Below, piece by piece: positions 25,762 to 36,222 of a stretch of DNA of 64,000 bases. Source of the DNA: Deinococcus piscis (GTDB lineage Bacteria > Deinococcota > Deinococci > Deinococcales > Deinococcaceae). The notes beneath the pieces were generated by a model that was given only the letters and a program-made list of their open reading frames with translations, made no database searches and was not told where the DNA came from. The stretch covers positions 1 to 64,000 of the forward strand of contig NZ_BNAL01000001.1 of NCBI RefSeq assembly GCF_014653275.1, given 5' to 3'. The translations under genes and the position numbers were made by a program. Positions within the stretch are counted from its first letter, which is position 1, and each line of letters opens with the position of its first letter.

Positions 25762-26223
25762 TCAGCGCCCGGTATGCCCATACCCCCCGGCCCGCTCGCC
25801 GCCCATGTTCAGGTCGTCACCGTCGGCCAGCAGGTAGGGCACGAACACCCCCTGCGCCACACGGTCTCCCGCCTGGGCAGTCAACGGCTCAGCCCCCAGG
25901 TTCCGCAGCGCCAGGATGATGTTGCCGTCGTTGTCCGGGTTGCTGTAATAGTCGGCGTCTACAATGCCGACGGTGTTCGCCAGCATTAGCCCGCGCAGGC
26001 CCACGCTGGAGCGCACGTACAGCTGCAGCACCTCACCGGGGCCCATGTACGCCTTGACATCGGTGGTCACCCGCACCATTTCGCCGGGCTGCACCGTGAA
26101 CCCTGCTGGCGTCACGAAATCGTAGCCCGCCGAATGCCGGGTGCCGCGCCGGGGCAGCGAAATCTCGGTGTCTGGATGCTGGCGATGCTGGGGAGCCACA
26201 AGCTCAAAACCGCGCTGTTTCAT
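25762..26223 (-). CDS. dut: dUTP diphosphatase
   Basis: A 153-aa trimeric-type dUTPase that hydrolyses dUTP to dUMP and pyrophosphate, keeping uracil out of DNA. Conserved motifs appear in order: SAGYDF, VRSSVGLRG, GIVDADYYSNPDNDG, GDRVAQGVFVPYLLADGD and the C-terminal ERAGGYGHTGR, which closes over the active site. Start at MKQRGFELV because GGAGG lies 4 nt upstream; in-frame upstream ATGs run into the rplS terminator. It lies between rplS and the HAD pair. Confidence 0.92.
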   Translation of the reverse strand: MKQRGFELVAPQHRQHPDTEISLPRRGTRHSAGYDFVTPAGFTVQPGEMVRVTTDVKAYMGPGEVLQLYVRSSVGLRGLMLANTVGIVDADYYSNPDNDGNIILALRNLGAEPLTAQAGDRVAQGVFVPYLLADGDDLNMGGERAGGYGHTGR

Positions 26224-26251
26224 TCGACCTCCGGGGGGCATGCATAGGCCC

Positions 26252-26286
26252 AAAAAAAGCCCCGCCCCAGACAGGGACAGGGCGGA
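26252..26286 (-). terminator. Rho-independent terminator of rplS
   Basis: On the minus strand CCGCCCTGTCCC pairs with GGGGCGG ahead of a run of seven T. Lies between rplS and the dut ribosome-binding site. Confidence 0.8.
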
Positions 26287-26300
26287 CTTCAGACTAAAGC

Positions 26301-26921
26301 TTAGGCCTTGTCGGCTTCGGCCTGGCCTTCTTCGCCTGCTTCGCCGGGAGCAGCTTCGGCTGCTTCGGCGTCGGTAGCGTTGGCCTGCTCAGCCTGGGCT
26401 GCTTCGGCTTCAGCTGCAGCTTTGGCGTCGGCTTCGGCCTGAGCCTGGGCTTCTGCTTCGGCCTGGGCCTTGGCTTCCAGGGCGCGGGCTTCGGCTTCGC
26501 GGGCGGCTTCAATGGCCTTCTCGCGTTCGACCTTGGCGACTTCGGCGTCCTTCATCACGCGGCTGCGGTCAGACTTGATGCGGGCGGCTTTACCGCGCAG
26601 TTCACGCAGGTAGTACAGCTTGGCGCGGCGCACTTTACCGCGCTCCAGCACCTGAATGGAGTCCAGGCGGGGGCTGGAAAAGGGGAACACGCGCTCCACA
26701 CCTTCACCAAAGCTGATCTTGCGCACGGTAAAGCTCTTGCGGCTGCCCGAGCCGTTGATGGCAATCACAACGCCGTCAAAGGCCTGGTTACGGGTACGGT
26801 TGCCTTCCACCACTTTGGTGGTGACGCGCACGGTGTCGCCGGGCTGAAAATCAGGGAGGCCCTGGCGGATGTGGGGCTGCTCGACGGCGCGCAGGATGTC
26901 GCCACGGTTCACTTTGGTCAT
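26301..26921 (-). CDS. rplS: 50S ribosomal protein L19 with long Ala/Glu-rich C-terminal extension
   Basis: A 206-aa L19. The ribosomal core occupies about residues 1-118: [37 protein letters not shown] and [21 protein letters not shown]19 sits at the subunit interface near the aminoacyl-tRNA site. The remaining 85-90 residues are an Ala/Glu/Gln-rich tail, helical and then acidic, absent from most bacterial L19s; a shorter extension is known in Deinococcus. GAGGAG precedes the ATG. Monocistronic with its own promoter and terminator. Confidence 0.95.
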   Translation of the reverse strand: MTKVNRGDILRAVEQPHIRQGLPDFQPGDTVRVTTKVVEGNRTRNQAFDGVVIAINGSGSRKSFTVRKISFGEGVERVFPFSSPRLDSIQVLERGKVRRAKLYYLRELRGKAARIKSDRSRVMKDAEVAKVEREKAIEAAREAEARALEAKAQAEAEAQAQAEADAKAAAEAEAAQAEQANATDAEAAEAAPGEAGEEGQAEADKA

Positions 26922-27061
26922 AAAAACTCCTCTTGGGGTCAGCGGACTGTCTCTGGTGTGGGATTTGGGGTGTACCTGCCGGGCAGCTGGGAAAGCGGGC
27001 GGCAGGCCGAGACATTCTTGACGGAACGCACCCGCGCTATGAACGCGGGGCAGACCTTCCT

Positions 27062-27091
27062 ACTATACGCGGACTCAGGGAAGCGGAGCAA
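27062..27091 (-). promoter_or_regulatory. promoter of rplS
   Basis: On the minus strand TTGCTC (27086-27091) and TATAGT (27062-27067) are separated by 18 bp. About 135 nt of leader follow before the ATG. Confidence 0.6.
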
Positions 27092-27122
27092 GGGGAAGTG
27101 GGGACAACCAGAACTGCCGTGC

Positions 27123-27812
27123 TCAGGGCTTTAGGGCCCAGGCAAGTGCCTCTTGTAGCTGCGGCCCGTGCGTCAGCCAGGCATAATGCCCCGCTCCGGG
27201 CAGTTCGGCAAAGCGACCCACCGGGAGCAGTTCAGCCAATTGCCGCACGAACCAGGGCGGACGGATATCGCGCTCCATATGCAGGAAGGTCACTGGCACC
27301 TCCAAACGGGCCAAGCGCGCCAGCAGAGTAGGTTGCTTGACATACTGCCGCCAATCCTTGAGAAGGACCTGCCCAACGGCTTCGCTCCATTCCACACGCA
27401 ACTCAGCTTCCAAGTGTCTGCTGGCCTGATACGCTGCGCTCCAATCGCGGTCATTGTGCATGCCTGTCCCGGCAAAGCAGACCAGCCGCTGTACGCGCCC
27501 GGGATACTCAAGGGCATAGGCTAGCCCCAAGTCCGCGCCCCAGGAATGGCCAAGGACACTCCAGCTTCGTAGCCCCAGACTTTCGCGGAGACTTTCCAGG
27601 TCCGCCAATTCACCCATGACTCCCTGCGGCTCTCCACCGCTACCCCCTACACCGCGTGGGTCAGGCAAAATACAGTGCCATTCAGACAACAAATCTGCTA
27701 CTGGGCGCAAATAATTCGCGCAGCCAGGGCCACCGGAAAGGAGCAGCAGCGTGGGGCCAGCGCCAAACCTTTGAATGTGTAAGGCCGTGCCATCAGGGGT
27801 GTGTAGGTGCAT
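27123..27812 (-). CDS. alpha/beta hydrolase (proline-iminopeptidase-like)
   Basis: A 229-aa alpha/beta hydrolase. LLLLSGGPGCANYL near residue 23 carries the HGGPG-type oxyanion loop of prolyl aminopeptidases, DPRGVGGSGG follows, the nucleophile Ser lies in LGHSWGADLGLAYA near residue 94, the acid is in HMERDIRPPW and the His in LPGAGHYAWL near residue 210. It lacks most of the cap insertion that makes true prolyl aminopeptidases longer, so the substrate is open. A weak TTAACC lies 7 nt before the ATG. Slightly lower GC than its neighbours. Confidence 0.8.
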   Translation of the reverse strand: MHLHTPDGTALHIQRFGAGPTLLLLSGGPGCANYLRPVADLLSEWHCILPDPRGVGGSGGEPQGVMGELADLESLRESLGLRSWSVLGHSWGADLGLAYALEYPGRVQRLVCFAGTGMHNDRDWSAAYQASRHLEAELRVEWSEAVGQVLLKDWRQYVKQPTLLARLARLEVPVTFLHMERDIRPPWFVRQLAELLPVGRFAELPGAGHYAWLTHGPQLQEALAWALKP

Positions 27813-27942
27813 TGTCTCAGGTTAAGACTGGGCTGAAGGAAACACTTCGGCTCAATGGCTTACGCATCAGTCTGTACATATTCACCACCGCCATCTGTCA
27901 GCCAATCCGGACAGTGCCACCAACAGAGGCATGGCACGGCTC

Positions 27943-27948
27943 TACACT
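27943..27948 (+). promoter_or_regulatory. -10 box, leaderless lipB promoter
   Basis: TACACT, 7 nt before the GTG start at 27956. The spacing decides this start over longer upstream possibilities. Confidence 0.6.
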
Positions 27949-27955
27949 GCATGAC

Positions 27956-28770
27956 GTGACCCTGACCTCTCCGATTTCTCCGCCCCAGACAGCAGGGCCG
28001 CCCGCATTTGATGTGCTGGACCTGGGCACCCTGCCCTACCGCGAAGCGTGGGAGGTGCAGCACGCCCATCACGCCCGCGTCGCTGAAGGCGGGCAACCCA
28101 CCCTGCTGCTGGTTGAGCACCCGCCAGTGCTCACGCTGGGGCGGGCGGCGCGGGAGGGCACCAATATCGTGGTCACACGGGACTATTTGGCCGCGCAGGG
28201 CATCGAAGTGCTGGACGTGGAGCGCGGCGGCGACGTGACCTACCACGGCCCCGGACAGCTGGTGGCCTACGCCATCTTCCCGGTGGGGCGGCGGGTACGG
28301 GACTTCCTGCGGCTGCTGGAAGCGGCCACCGTGCAGGCCCTGGCCGAGCTGGGCCTGCCGGACGCCCGCCCCAATCCCGGCTACGCAGGCGTGTACGTGT
28401 CGCCGCGCGACGTGAATGGCCTGAGGCGCGACCAGAAAATCGCCTCTATCGGCGTGGCCGTGAAAAAGCATGTGGCGCTGCATGGTATCGGGCTCAACGT
28501 GAGCACACAGCTGCATCACTTTGACCTGATTGTGCCGTGCGGCCTACAAGACACGCAGATGACCAGCGTGCAGCGCGAGTACGACTTGCGTGGCTCGGGG
28601 CGCAGCGCCAACATAGATGAAGCCAAAGCTGCCCTGAGCCGCGCGTTTGGGGCGGCCTTCCGGGAGTACGATTTCAGCCTGCCCAGCCCCATCCTGCCCA
28701 GCCCCGCCCTGCCCACCGAAGCTTTCTATCCATCCTCTCCATCTTCCAAGTCTTCCAAGGAGTCAGCGTC

Positions 28771-28774
<4 letters not shown>
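27956..28774 (+). CDS. lipB: octanoyl-[acyl-carrier-protein]:protein N-octanoyltransferase
   Basis: A 272-aa enzyme that moves octanoate from acyl carrier protein to lipoyl domains of 2-oxoacid dehydrogenases. Diagnostic segments are [34 protein letters not shown], the catalytic Lys in [12 protein letters not shown] and the catalytic Cys in [15 protein letters not shown]. The GTG start gives the usual N-terminus and a leaderless promoter. The last 30 residues are an unusual Pro/Ser-rich tail coded by pyrimidine-rich DNA. Its TGA overlaps the lipA ATG (ATGA), coupling the two lipoate genes. Confidence 0.93.
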
Positions 28775-29775
<1,001 letters not shown>

Positions 29776-29781
29776 CAGAGG

Positions 29782-29810
29782 TTCCGGCTATGGCCACCCT
29801 AGAGCCGGAA
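29782..29810 (+). terminator. hairpin after lipA
   Basis: TTCCGGCT (29782-29789) pairs with AGCCGGAA (29803-29810). There is no clear T-run, so it may be a weak terminator or an RNA-end-protecting hairpin. Confidence 0.45.
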
Positions 29811-29883
29811 TCCTGCGCCAGATATTCTGCCGTCTTGTCACTCGCTGCGCATGACTGGGAAGGGTGTGTTTAGAACGAACACT

Positions 29884-30014
29884 CTAGAGCATTTGACAAA
29901 AAGACGCTTTGTCTTTTTGGCGAACGAAGTGAGTGCAAAACAGTGAGCAGGACGAAGAATGGAGCTATGCGGAGTGGGGTTCTACGCATAGCGTAATTCG
30001 GAGAACTGCTCTAG
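29884..30014. repeat. 131-bp palindromic small repeat element
   Basis: Bounded by inverted CTAGAGCA (29884-29891) and TGCTCTAG (30007-30014). Inside are two hairpins: CAAAAAGAC/GTCTTTTTG (29897-29905/29911-29919) and GCTATGCG/CGCATAGC (29964-29971/29985-29992). No coding capacity. Size and structure resemble the small noncoding repeats known from Deinococcus radiodurans. The right end supplies the stop codon of the gene at 30011-31057. Confidence 0.7.
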
Positions 30015-31057
30015 TAGAACCAGCCGTGCCAGAGCGACTGCGCCCGCTTGAGCGGTGTCTTGCCGCCGGGCCCGACGACTTCAAAGAGGAAATCGGCAGG
30101 CCGCAAGTAGAGTGCTTCCATTTGCAGCACGTAGCGCCCCGGAGCCAGAGGCTGGCCATCATCTCCCCGCATGTCCCATAAGAGAGGCCCACTCTCTGGA
30201 AGCAGATATTCACCGGAAGGCGTGAGCGGGATAGAAAATTCAGAGCATCTGTAGGTTTCGATGACTGTTTCTGCGCGCAGGCGCACCACCTCTTCGGTAT
30301 CCAGCCGTACCACCCGCCAGGGCGGCAACGGAGTCGGAAAACAGAAGGGCAAGGAGCGTTCAAACAGCAGCCTCAGGCGAATTGGCATCCGTTCGCCCTG
30401 CTCCACGAGGCGGGGCGCAATGATTTCGGCTTCCGCCATCGGGTGCAAATACTCCGGGGAAGAAAGCCCTTTTCCCTGGACAAATCCCACCATCTCATCC
30501 GGGACCCCGTAGCTCCGCATAAAGGCGCGGGCCTGTGGGATGCTGGCCGACTGTTTGAGCGGCACCTGTACTCCGCCGTATGATCCGGCCCCAGTTTCTG
30601 CCTCCTCCAGCCACCCTGGTATCTGGGTTGCCAGATAGCGCACCTGTAACCATTGCAGTGTGCTGTACTTCCTGACCTCGAAATGCGGACGCTCCAGGTT
30701 CATGCCCTGAGCTTGCCAGTCCTTGCCACGGAACCGCAGCGCTGCCCGGTAAGCGGCCTGTTGCTGCTGTGGGTCGTGGGTATTGGTATAGATGGTGAGC
30801 TGCCGTTCCTCATGTGAGTAGCTGGAGCCTGCAAACGCTGGAGCTTCTAAGCATTCGCGGCAATGCTCCCGCAGATACTCCGCAGGAAGCGGCAGATTTG
30901 GGAACTGGACCGGCTGTGGCGTGGGAGCCGCAAACGCTGTGCCGGCCTGCGCCCAGATGCGCTGCGTCCGCTCCACAGGCTCCGCTGACTGGGTCGCCAG
31001 GAAGGCAGCGCCCAGCAAGCAACCGAGCACCAAGGTGAGCAGCACCAGCCGGAACAT
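30011..31057 (-). CDS. membrane-anchored protein of unknown function
   Basis: A 348-aa protein with an N-terminal hydrophobic segment (VLLTLVLGCLLGAAFLA), most likely a signal anchor or uncleaved signal peptide, so the rest should be outside the cytoplasm. Two Cys in a short loop (EHCRECLEA) could form a disulfide or bind metal. The C-terminal third looks like beta-strands (SEYLLPESGPLLWDMRGDD is approximate context; the read sequence has GEYLLPESGPLLWDMRG). I recognise no family. Base composition is slightly less GC-rich than the core genes. The leaderless-type promoter (TACAGT, 6 nt upstream) faces a divergent one for the EamA transporter. The stop codon lies in the 131-bp repeat. Confidence 0.65.
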   Translation of the reverse strand: MFRLVLLTLVLGCLLGAAFLATQSAEPVERTQRIWAQAGTAFAAPTPQPVQFPNLPLPAEYLREHCRECLEAPAFAGSSYSHEERQLTIYTNTHDPQQQQAAYRAALRFRGKDWQAQGMNLERPHFEVRKYSTLQWLQVRYLATQIPGWLEEAETGAGSYGGVQVPLKQSASIPQARAFMRSYGVPDEMVGFVQGKGLSSPEYLHPMAEAEIIAPRLVEQGERMPIRLRLLFERSLPFCFPTPLPPWRVVRLDTEEVVRLRAETVIETYRCSEFSIPLTPSGEYLLPESGPLLWDMRGDDGQPLAPGRYVLQMEALYLRPADFLFEVVGPGGKTPLKRAQSLWHGWFY

Positions 31058-31063
31058 AACTTC

Positions 31064-31069
31064 ACTGTA
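31064..31069 (-). promoter_or_regulatory. -10 box before the 348-aa unknown
   Basis: TACAGT, 6 nt before the ATG at 31057. Confidence 0.55.
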
Positions 31070-31107
31070 GCGCGGTGTGTGACTGCCGACTTGCAGACAG
31101 AGCAGCG

Positions 31108-31113
31108 CATAAT
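31108..31113 (+). promoter_or_regulatory. -10 box, leaderless EamA transporter promoter
   Basis: CATAAT, 7 nt before the GTG at 31121. It decides the start. Confidence 0.6.
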
Positions 31114-31120
31114 CCCTTCT

Positions 31121-31996
31121 GTGAACCGCGACCTGCTCCTGACAGCACTGGCACCGCTGATTTGGGGCACCACCTACCTGCTAACCACCACCTATGTCAG
31201 TGAGCTGCCTGCGCTGCTGCTGGGTACGCTGCGGATTTTGCCTGCGGGGCTGGTGCTGCTGGCCCTGTCACGGCGGCTGCCTCCGCGTGGCTGGTGGGGC
31301 CGCATTGCGGTGCTGGCCGTGCTGCGCCAGGCCCTATTTTTTGTGCTGCTGTATGGGGCAGCGCTGCACCTGCCCGGCGGAGTGGCGGCCACCGTGGGGG
31401 CCAGCAGCGCCATGCTGGTGGTGCTACTGGCCTGGCCGCTGCTGGGGCAGGTGCCCACCCGGCTGAACCTGTCACTGGCGGGCGCGGGGCTGGCCGGTGT
31501 AGCACTCATCAGCCTGAGCGGCGGCGAGAAGCTCAGTGCGCTGGGCCTGGCACTGGCCCTGGGCTTCGCGCTGGTCAATGCGCTGGGGACAGTCCTGTTC
31601 GGGCGCTGGGGGCCGCCTCCCGGTGCCCGCCCGCTGGACCAGGTGGCCTGGGAGCTGACCATCGGCGGGCTGCTGCTGGTGCCCTTGGCCCTGCCTGCGG
31701 CCCCTGCGCTGGCCGGGGTTAGCCTGGCGGGCTGGAGCGCCCTGACCTTCATGACACTGGTGGGCACTGCGCTGGCCGCGCTGCTGTGGCAACGTGGGCT
31801 CAACCGCTTGCCGGTGCAGCAGGTGGGCTTACTGGCTCCACTCAGCCCACTGACCGCGGTGCTGCTGGATGTGGTGTTTGTGCATACCTGGCTCACCCCG
31901 GCGCAGCTGGTCGGCGCAGCGCTGGTGCTGGCCAGTGTGCTGCTCAACGGCCTCGCTGGGCGCACCAGGGAAGCCACAGGCAAGTCAGCGGGCTGA
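31121..31996 (+). CDS. EamA-family (drug/metabolite) transporter
   Basis: A 291-aa inner-membrane protein with about ten hydrophobic segments and the two-fold EamA repeat. The first half opens with LLLTALAPLIWGTTYLLTT, the second with VAWELTIGGLLLVPLALPA, and VGLLAPLSPLTAVLLDVVF lies near the end. Members export amino acids, metabolites or drugs; the substrate is unknown. The GTG start removes a hydrophilic extension and puts the first membrane segment at the N-terminus. Confidence 0.85.
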   Translation: MNRDLLLTALAPLIWGTTYLLTTTYVSELPALLLGTLRILPAGLVLLALSRRLPPRGWWGRIAVLAVLRQALFFVLLYGAALHLPGGVAATVGASSAMLVVLLAWPLLGQVPTRLNLSLAGAGLAGVALISLSGGEKLSALGLALALGFALVNALGTVLFGRWGPPPGARPLDQVAWELTIGGLLLVPLALPAAPALAGVSLAGWSALTFMTLVGTALAALLWQRGLNRLPVQQVGLLAPLSPLTAVLLDVVFVHTWLTPAQLVGAALVLASVLLNGLAGRTREATGKSAG

Positions 31997-32019
31997 CCTC
32001 CTGTTCACCGGCTACGGCG

Positions 32020-32025
32020 TACAAT
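32020..32025 (+). promoter_or_regulatory. -10 box, leaderless promoter of the rimK pair
   Basis: TACAAT, 7 nt before the ATG at 32033. An earlier ATG (32024) overlaps the hexamer and is unlikely to be used. Confidence 0.65.
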
Positions 32026-32032
32026 GCTCCCC

Positions 32033-32542
32033 ATGTCCATCTCGCCGCCCACGACCCACACGCTGCATGTTCTGGGCTGGAAAGAATGGGTGGCCCTGCC
32101 CGACCTGGGCGTGTCACGGGTCCGGGTCAAGGTGGACACCGGGGCCAAGACCTCGGCCCTGCACGCCGAAGACTTCGAGGAATTCACCCTTGGCGGCCAG
32201 CGCTGGGTGCGCTTCACGCTGCTGCTGCCCTGGCCGGGGCCGCTGACCCGGTACGCCGCTCCCCCGCCCCAGCAGGCGCAGGCTCCGCTGCTGGACTACC
32301 GCCGCGTGACCAGTTCCAACGGTGAAAGCGAGCGGCGGCCCGTCATCCACACTGACCTGGAGCTGTTCGGGCAGCGCTGGCCCATCGAGATCACGCTGAC
32401 TGGACGCGCCAACATGCGCTTTCCCATGCTGCTGGGCCGCGAAGCCATCGCCGGACGGGCCGTGGTGGACGTGTCACGTACCGACCTGTCCCAGTCCGCT
32501 CTGCCCTCCCCATCTTCCCTGCCCCCCAAGGAACAAGCATGA
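32033..32542 (+). CDS. RimK-associated retropepsin-like protease (ATP-dependent zinc protease family)
   Basis: A 169-aa protein of the COG4067 family, annotated as putative ATP-dependent zinc protease and usually next to rimK. The motif [18 protein letters not shown] around residues 31-46 holds a DTG triad like that of retroviral-type aspartic proteases, which raises doubt about the zinc label. Further conserved stretches are [20 protein letters not shown] and [15 protein letters not shown]. The C-terminal Ser/Pro tail is coded by pyrimidine-rich DNA. Its stop overlaps the rimK ATG (ATGA), so the products are made together and probably act on the same modified target. Confidence 0.82.
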   Translation: MSISPPTTHTLHVLGWKEWVALPDLGVSRVRVKVDTGAKTSALHAEDFEEFTLGGQRWVRFTLLLPWPGPLTRYAAPPPQQAQAPLLDYRRVTSSNGESERRPVIHTDLELFGQRWPIEITLTGRANMRFPMLLGREAIAGRAVVDVSRTDLSQSALPSPSSLPPKEQA

Positions 32543-33465
32543 ATATCGGAATTCTGTCCCGTGGCCCCGAACTCTACTCCACCCGCCGCCTGGCGGAAGC
32601 CGCCCACACCCGGGGCCACGAAGTGCGCGTGGTGGATTATCTGCGCTGCTATATGAACATCACCTCGCGCCATCCCAAAGTGATTTATGCGGGCGAGGAG
32701 CTGAACTTTGACGCGGTGATTCCCAGAATCGGGGCCAGCTATACCTTTTACGGCGGGGCGGTGGTGCGGCAGTTCGAGACCATGCATACACTGACGCTCA
32801 ACGGCTCGGTGAGCATCATCCGCTCACGCGACAAGCTGCGGAGCCTGCAACTGCTGGCCCGCGAGGGCATCGGCCTGCCGGTCACCAGCTTCGCGCACTC
32901 CACCAAGGACATTGACGGCCTGATTGACATCGTGGGCGGCGCGCCACTGGTGGTCAAGCTGATTGAGGGCACCCAGGGCAGCGGCGTGGTGCTGGCCGAA
33001 ACCCGCAAAGCTGGCGAATCGGTCATCAGTGCCTTTCGGCAGCTGGACGCCAACATCCTGGTGCAGGAATTCGTGAAGGAGGCGGACGGCGAAGACATCC
33101 GCGCCCTGGTGGTGGGCGGCGAGGTGGTCGCCAGCATGATGCGCAAGGCTGCCGAGGGCGAGTTCCGCTCCAACCTGCACCGGGGCGGCACCGCACTGCC
33201 GGTCAACCTCAGCGACGAGGAATGCCACACCGCGATTCAGGCCGCCCGCGTGATGGGCCTGGACGTGGCCGGTGTGGACCTGCTCCGCAGCAAAAATGGC
33301 CCGGTGGTCATGGAAGTCAACTCCTCACCCGGCCTGGAAGGCATTGAAGGCAGCAGCGGCGTGGACGTGGCCGACGCCATCATCGCTTACCTGGAAAAGC
33401 GCCACGCTGAGCGCGAAGGCAAGCGCAGCGCCGGACAGTGGAGCGGGTCGGATACGGTGCTGTGA
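32539..33465 (+). CDS. rimK: ribosomal protein S6--L-glutamate ligase, ATP-grasp
   Basis: A 308-aa ATP-grasp ligase that adds glutamates to the C-terminus of S6. The N-terminal domain begins [18 protein letters not shown]. The ATP-grasp region shows [40 protein letters not shown] and the magnesium-binding end [19 protein letters not shown] purine-rich AAGGAA precedes the ATG. Paired with the overlapping protease-like gene. Confidence 0.93.
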   Translation: MNIGILSRGPELYSTRRLAEAAHTRGHEVRVVDYLRCYMNITSRHPKVIYAGEELNFDAVIPRIGASYTFYGGAVVRQFETMHTLTLNGSVSIIRSRDKLRSLQLLAREGIGLPVTSFAHSTKDIDGLIDIVGGAPLVVKLIEGTQGSGVVLAETRKAGESVISAFRQLDANILVQEFVKEADGEDIRALVVGGEVVASMMRKAAEGEFRSNLHRGGTALPVNLSDEECHTAIQAARVMGLDVAGVDLLRSKNGPVVMEVNSSPGLEGIEGSSGVDVADAIIAYLEKRHAEREGKRSAGQWSGSDTVL

Positions 33466-33658
33466 AGCGGTGAGTACACACATACAATGTCAGGCCAGCC
33501 GCGATTACCCTGATGCCACCTCCCGCTCTACAAATTCAAGCAGATTACATCATCCTGCTACACCTGATTTTCAGATAATTTCTAACAATTGATAGCTTGA
33601 TACCAGACGGTAGACAACTTCTGTCGAAGGTACGCCATATTCATGGTGTTATAGGACC

Positions 33659-34201
33659 ATGAACAAAAGTAGTGTCGCTGTTTACCTGCTGGTCCTGAGC
33701 TTAGTAGGTCAAGCTTATGCTCAGGCTCCGGTGATGGAGACTGGTGCGTCCTTCACAGAGACAGGTTTCTGCAAGCTCTACGGCTGCAAGTGGTTGTCCA
33801 GGGAAGAGCTGCTCAGTCGAGGGCAGCCAAGCGGCATTGTCGAATACAGTTACCAGTTAACGAAAATCCCTGACGCCCAGGTTCATATTTGGCGTACCAA
33901 AGCTGATAATGCAGTCGTTCACGCCATTCTGCTGTTCCGACCGGTAAAAGGTAGGGTGACTCCCGAGACCTCGCCCGTAAAGGTAGCCGCTCAATTTACC
34001 CGTGACCTGACAGGGTATTCCGATTGGAAGTCGGTGCCTACCAAGTTGCTAGCCTTTTGCGGTCCCAATATCAAACCCGAAAACAGGCAGGAACTCTTTG
34101 CCACTCCAGTAGCGACAGCCACCTGCAGCTGGAGCCCGCAAGCATATGATGAAGCAGGTAGAAATGTGGGCTCCCAATTGACTCTCATGTTCAGTAAGTA
34201 G
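33659..34201 (+). CDS. secreted protein of unknown function
   Basis: A 180-aa protein with a classic signal peptide (MNKSSVAVYLLVLSLVGQAYA, cleavage likely after AYA). The mature part has Cys at FCKLYGCKW, LAFCGPNI and ATCSWSPQ, so up to two disulfides are possible. No recognised family. The gene and both flanks (33466-34330) are clearly lower in GC than the rest, with codons such as AAA, TTA and AAT used more often, consistent with recent acquisition. The upstream spacer shows CATATT about 17 nt before the ATG, but no good -35. Confidence 0.65.
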   Translation: MNKSSVAVYLLVLSLVGQAYAQAPVMETGASFTETGFCKLYGCKWLSREELLSRGQPSGIVEYSYQLTKIPDAQVHIWRTKADNAVVHAILLFRPVKGRVTPETSPVKVAAQFTRDLTGYSDWKSVPTKLLAFCGPNIKPENRQELFATPVATATCSWSPQAYDEAGRNVGSQLTLMFSK

Positions 34202-34332
34202 GAGGAGCCCAAGCAGACGAATACAAAGGGGGCACAGCTAATGGAATCTTTTGTGGAAACCTCCCTCCATAGCTCCTCCACTCTACCGGCGGCATCACCA
34301 CTAGCATATTTGAGCGTCAAATCACCTCGCCC

Positions 34333-35522
<1,190 letters not shown>

Positions 35523-35523
<1 letters not shown>

Positions 35524-36197
35524 CAGAGGTTCTCCTGAAGGGTCGAGGGGGAAGGGGCCGGGGCGACGCTGCGGCGCTGTTCCCGGAACGCCAGCAGGCG
35601 GTCCAGATATTTCGCCATCTGGTCGGCTTCCAGGTTGACGGGTCGGCCCGGTGCCCAGGTGTGCAGGGTGGTCACTTCCAGCGTGTGCGGCACCAGCCAC
35701 AGCGTGAATTCGTTCTCGGCCAGCTCAGGCAGGCTCCCAGCAGGGCCGCCGCTGTCCACGATGGTCAGGCTGACGCCGTCCACGGTGATGCTGCCTTTGG
35801 GCATCAAATAGGGTGCCAGGAACTCGGGGGCGCGGACCACCATCACGTAAGCACCGTCCTCCGGGCTCACCGACACGATTTCGCCCACGCCGTCCACATG
35901 CCCGCTCACCACATGCCCGCCGAAGCGGTCACTGGCACGCATGGCCCGCTCCAGGTTCAGCGGGTCGCCCGCGTTCCAGTGCGGCGCGGTCTTGGCAAGG
36001 GTTTCCTGGCTGAGGTCCACGCCAAAGGTGCGGTCGTCCCAGCCCGTCACGGTCAGGCAGGTGCCGTTGCAGGCGATGCTTTCGCCCAGCTCCAGGTCGG
36101 GCCACAGCTCGGCAGGCGCAATGCGGAGGCTGACCCCGCTGTTCTTCTGTTCGGAGTGAGCCACGCGGCCCACCTGGGTAATGATTCCGGTAAACAT
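35523..36197 (-). CDS. ribE: riboflavin synthase, alpha chain
   Basis: A 224-aa riboflavin synthase that dismutates two lumazines into riboflavin. The internal duplication typical of the family is visible: [12 protein letters not shown] with [16 protein letters not shown] in the first barrel, and [15 protein letters not shown] with [13 protein letters not shown] in the second. The C-terminus carries about 20 extra Arg/Pro-rich residues. A purine-rich GGAGGTAC lies just upstream of the ATG. 25 nt downstream of ribD, overlapping ribBA. Confidence 0.95.
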
Positions 36198-36222
36198 CTG
36201 TACCTCCAGTACGTCTGATGGA

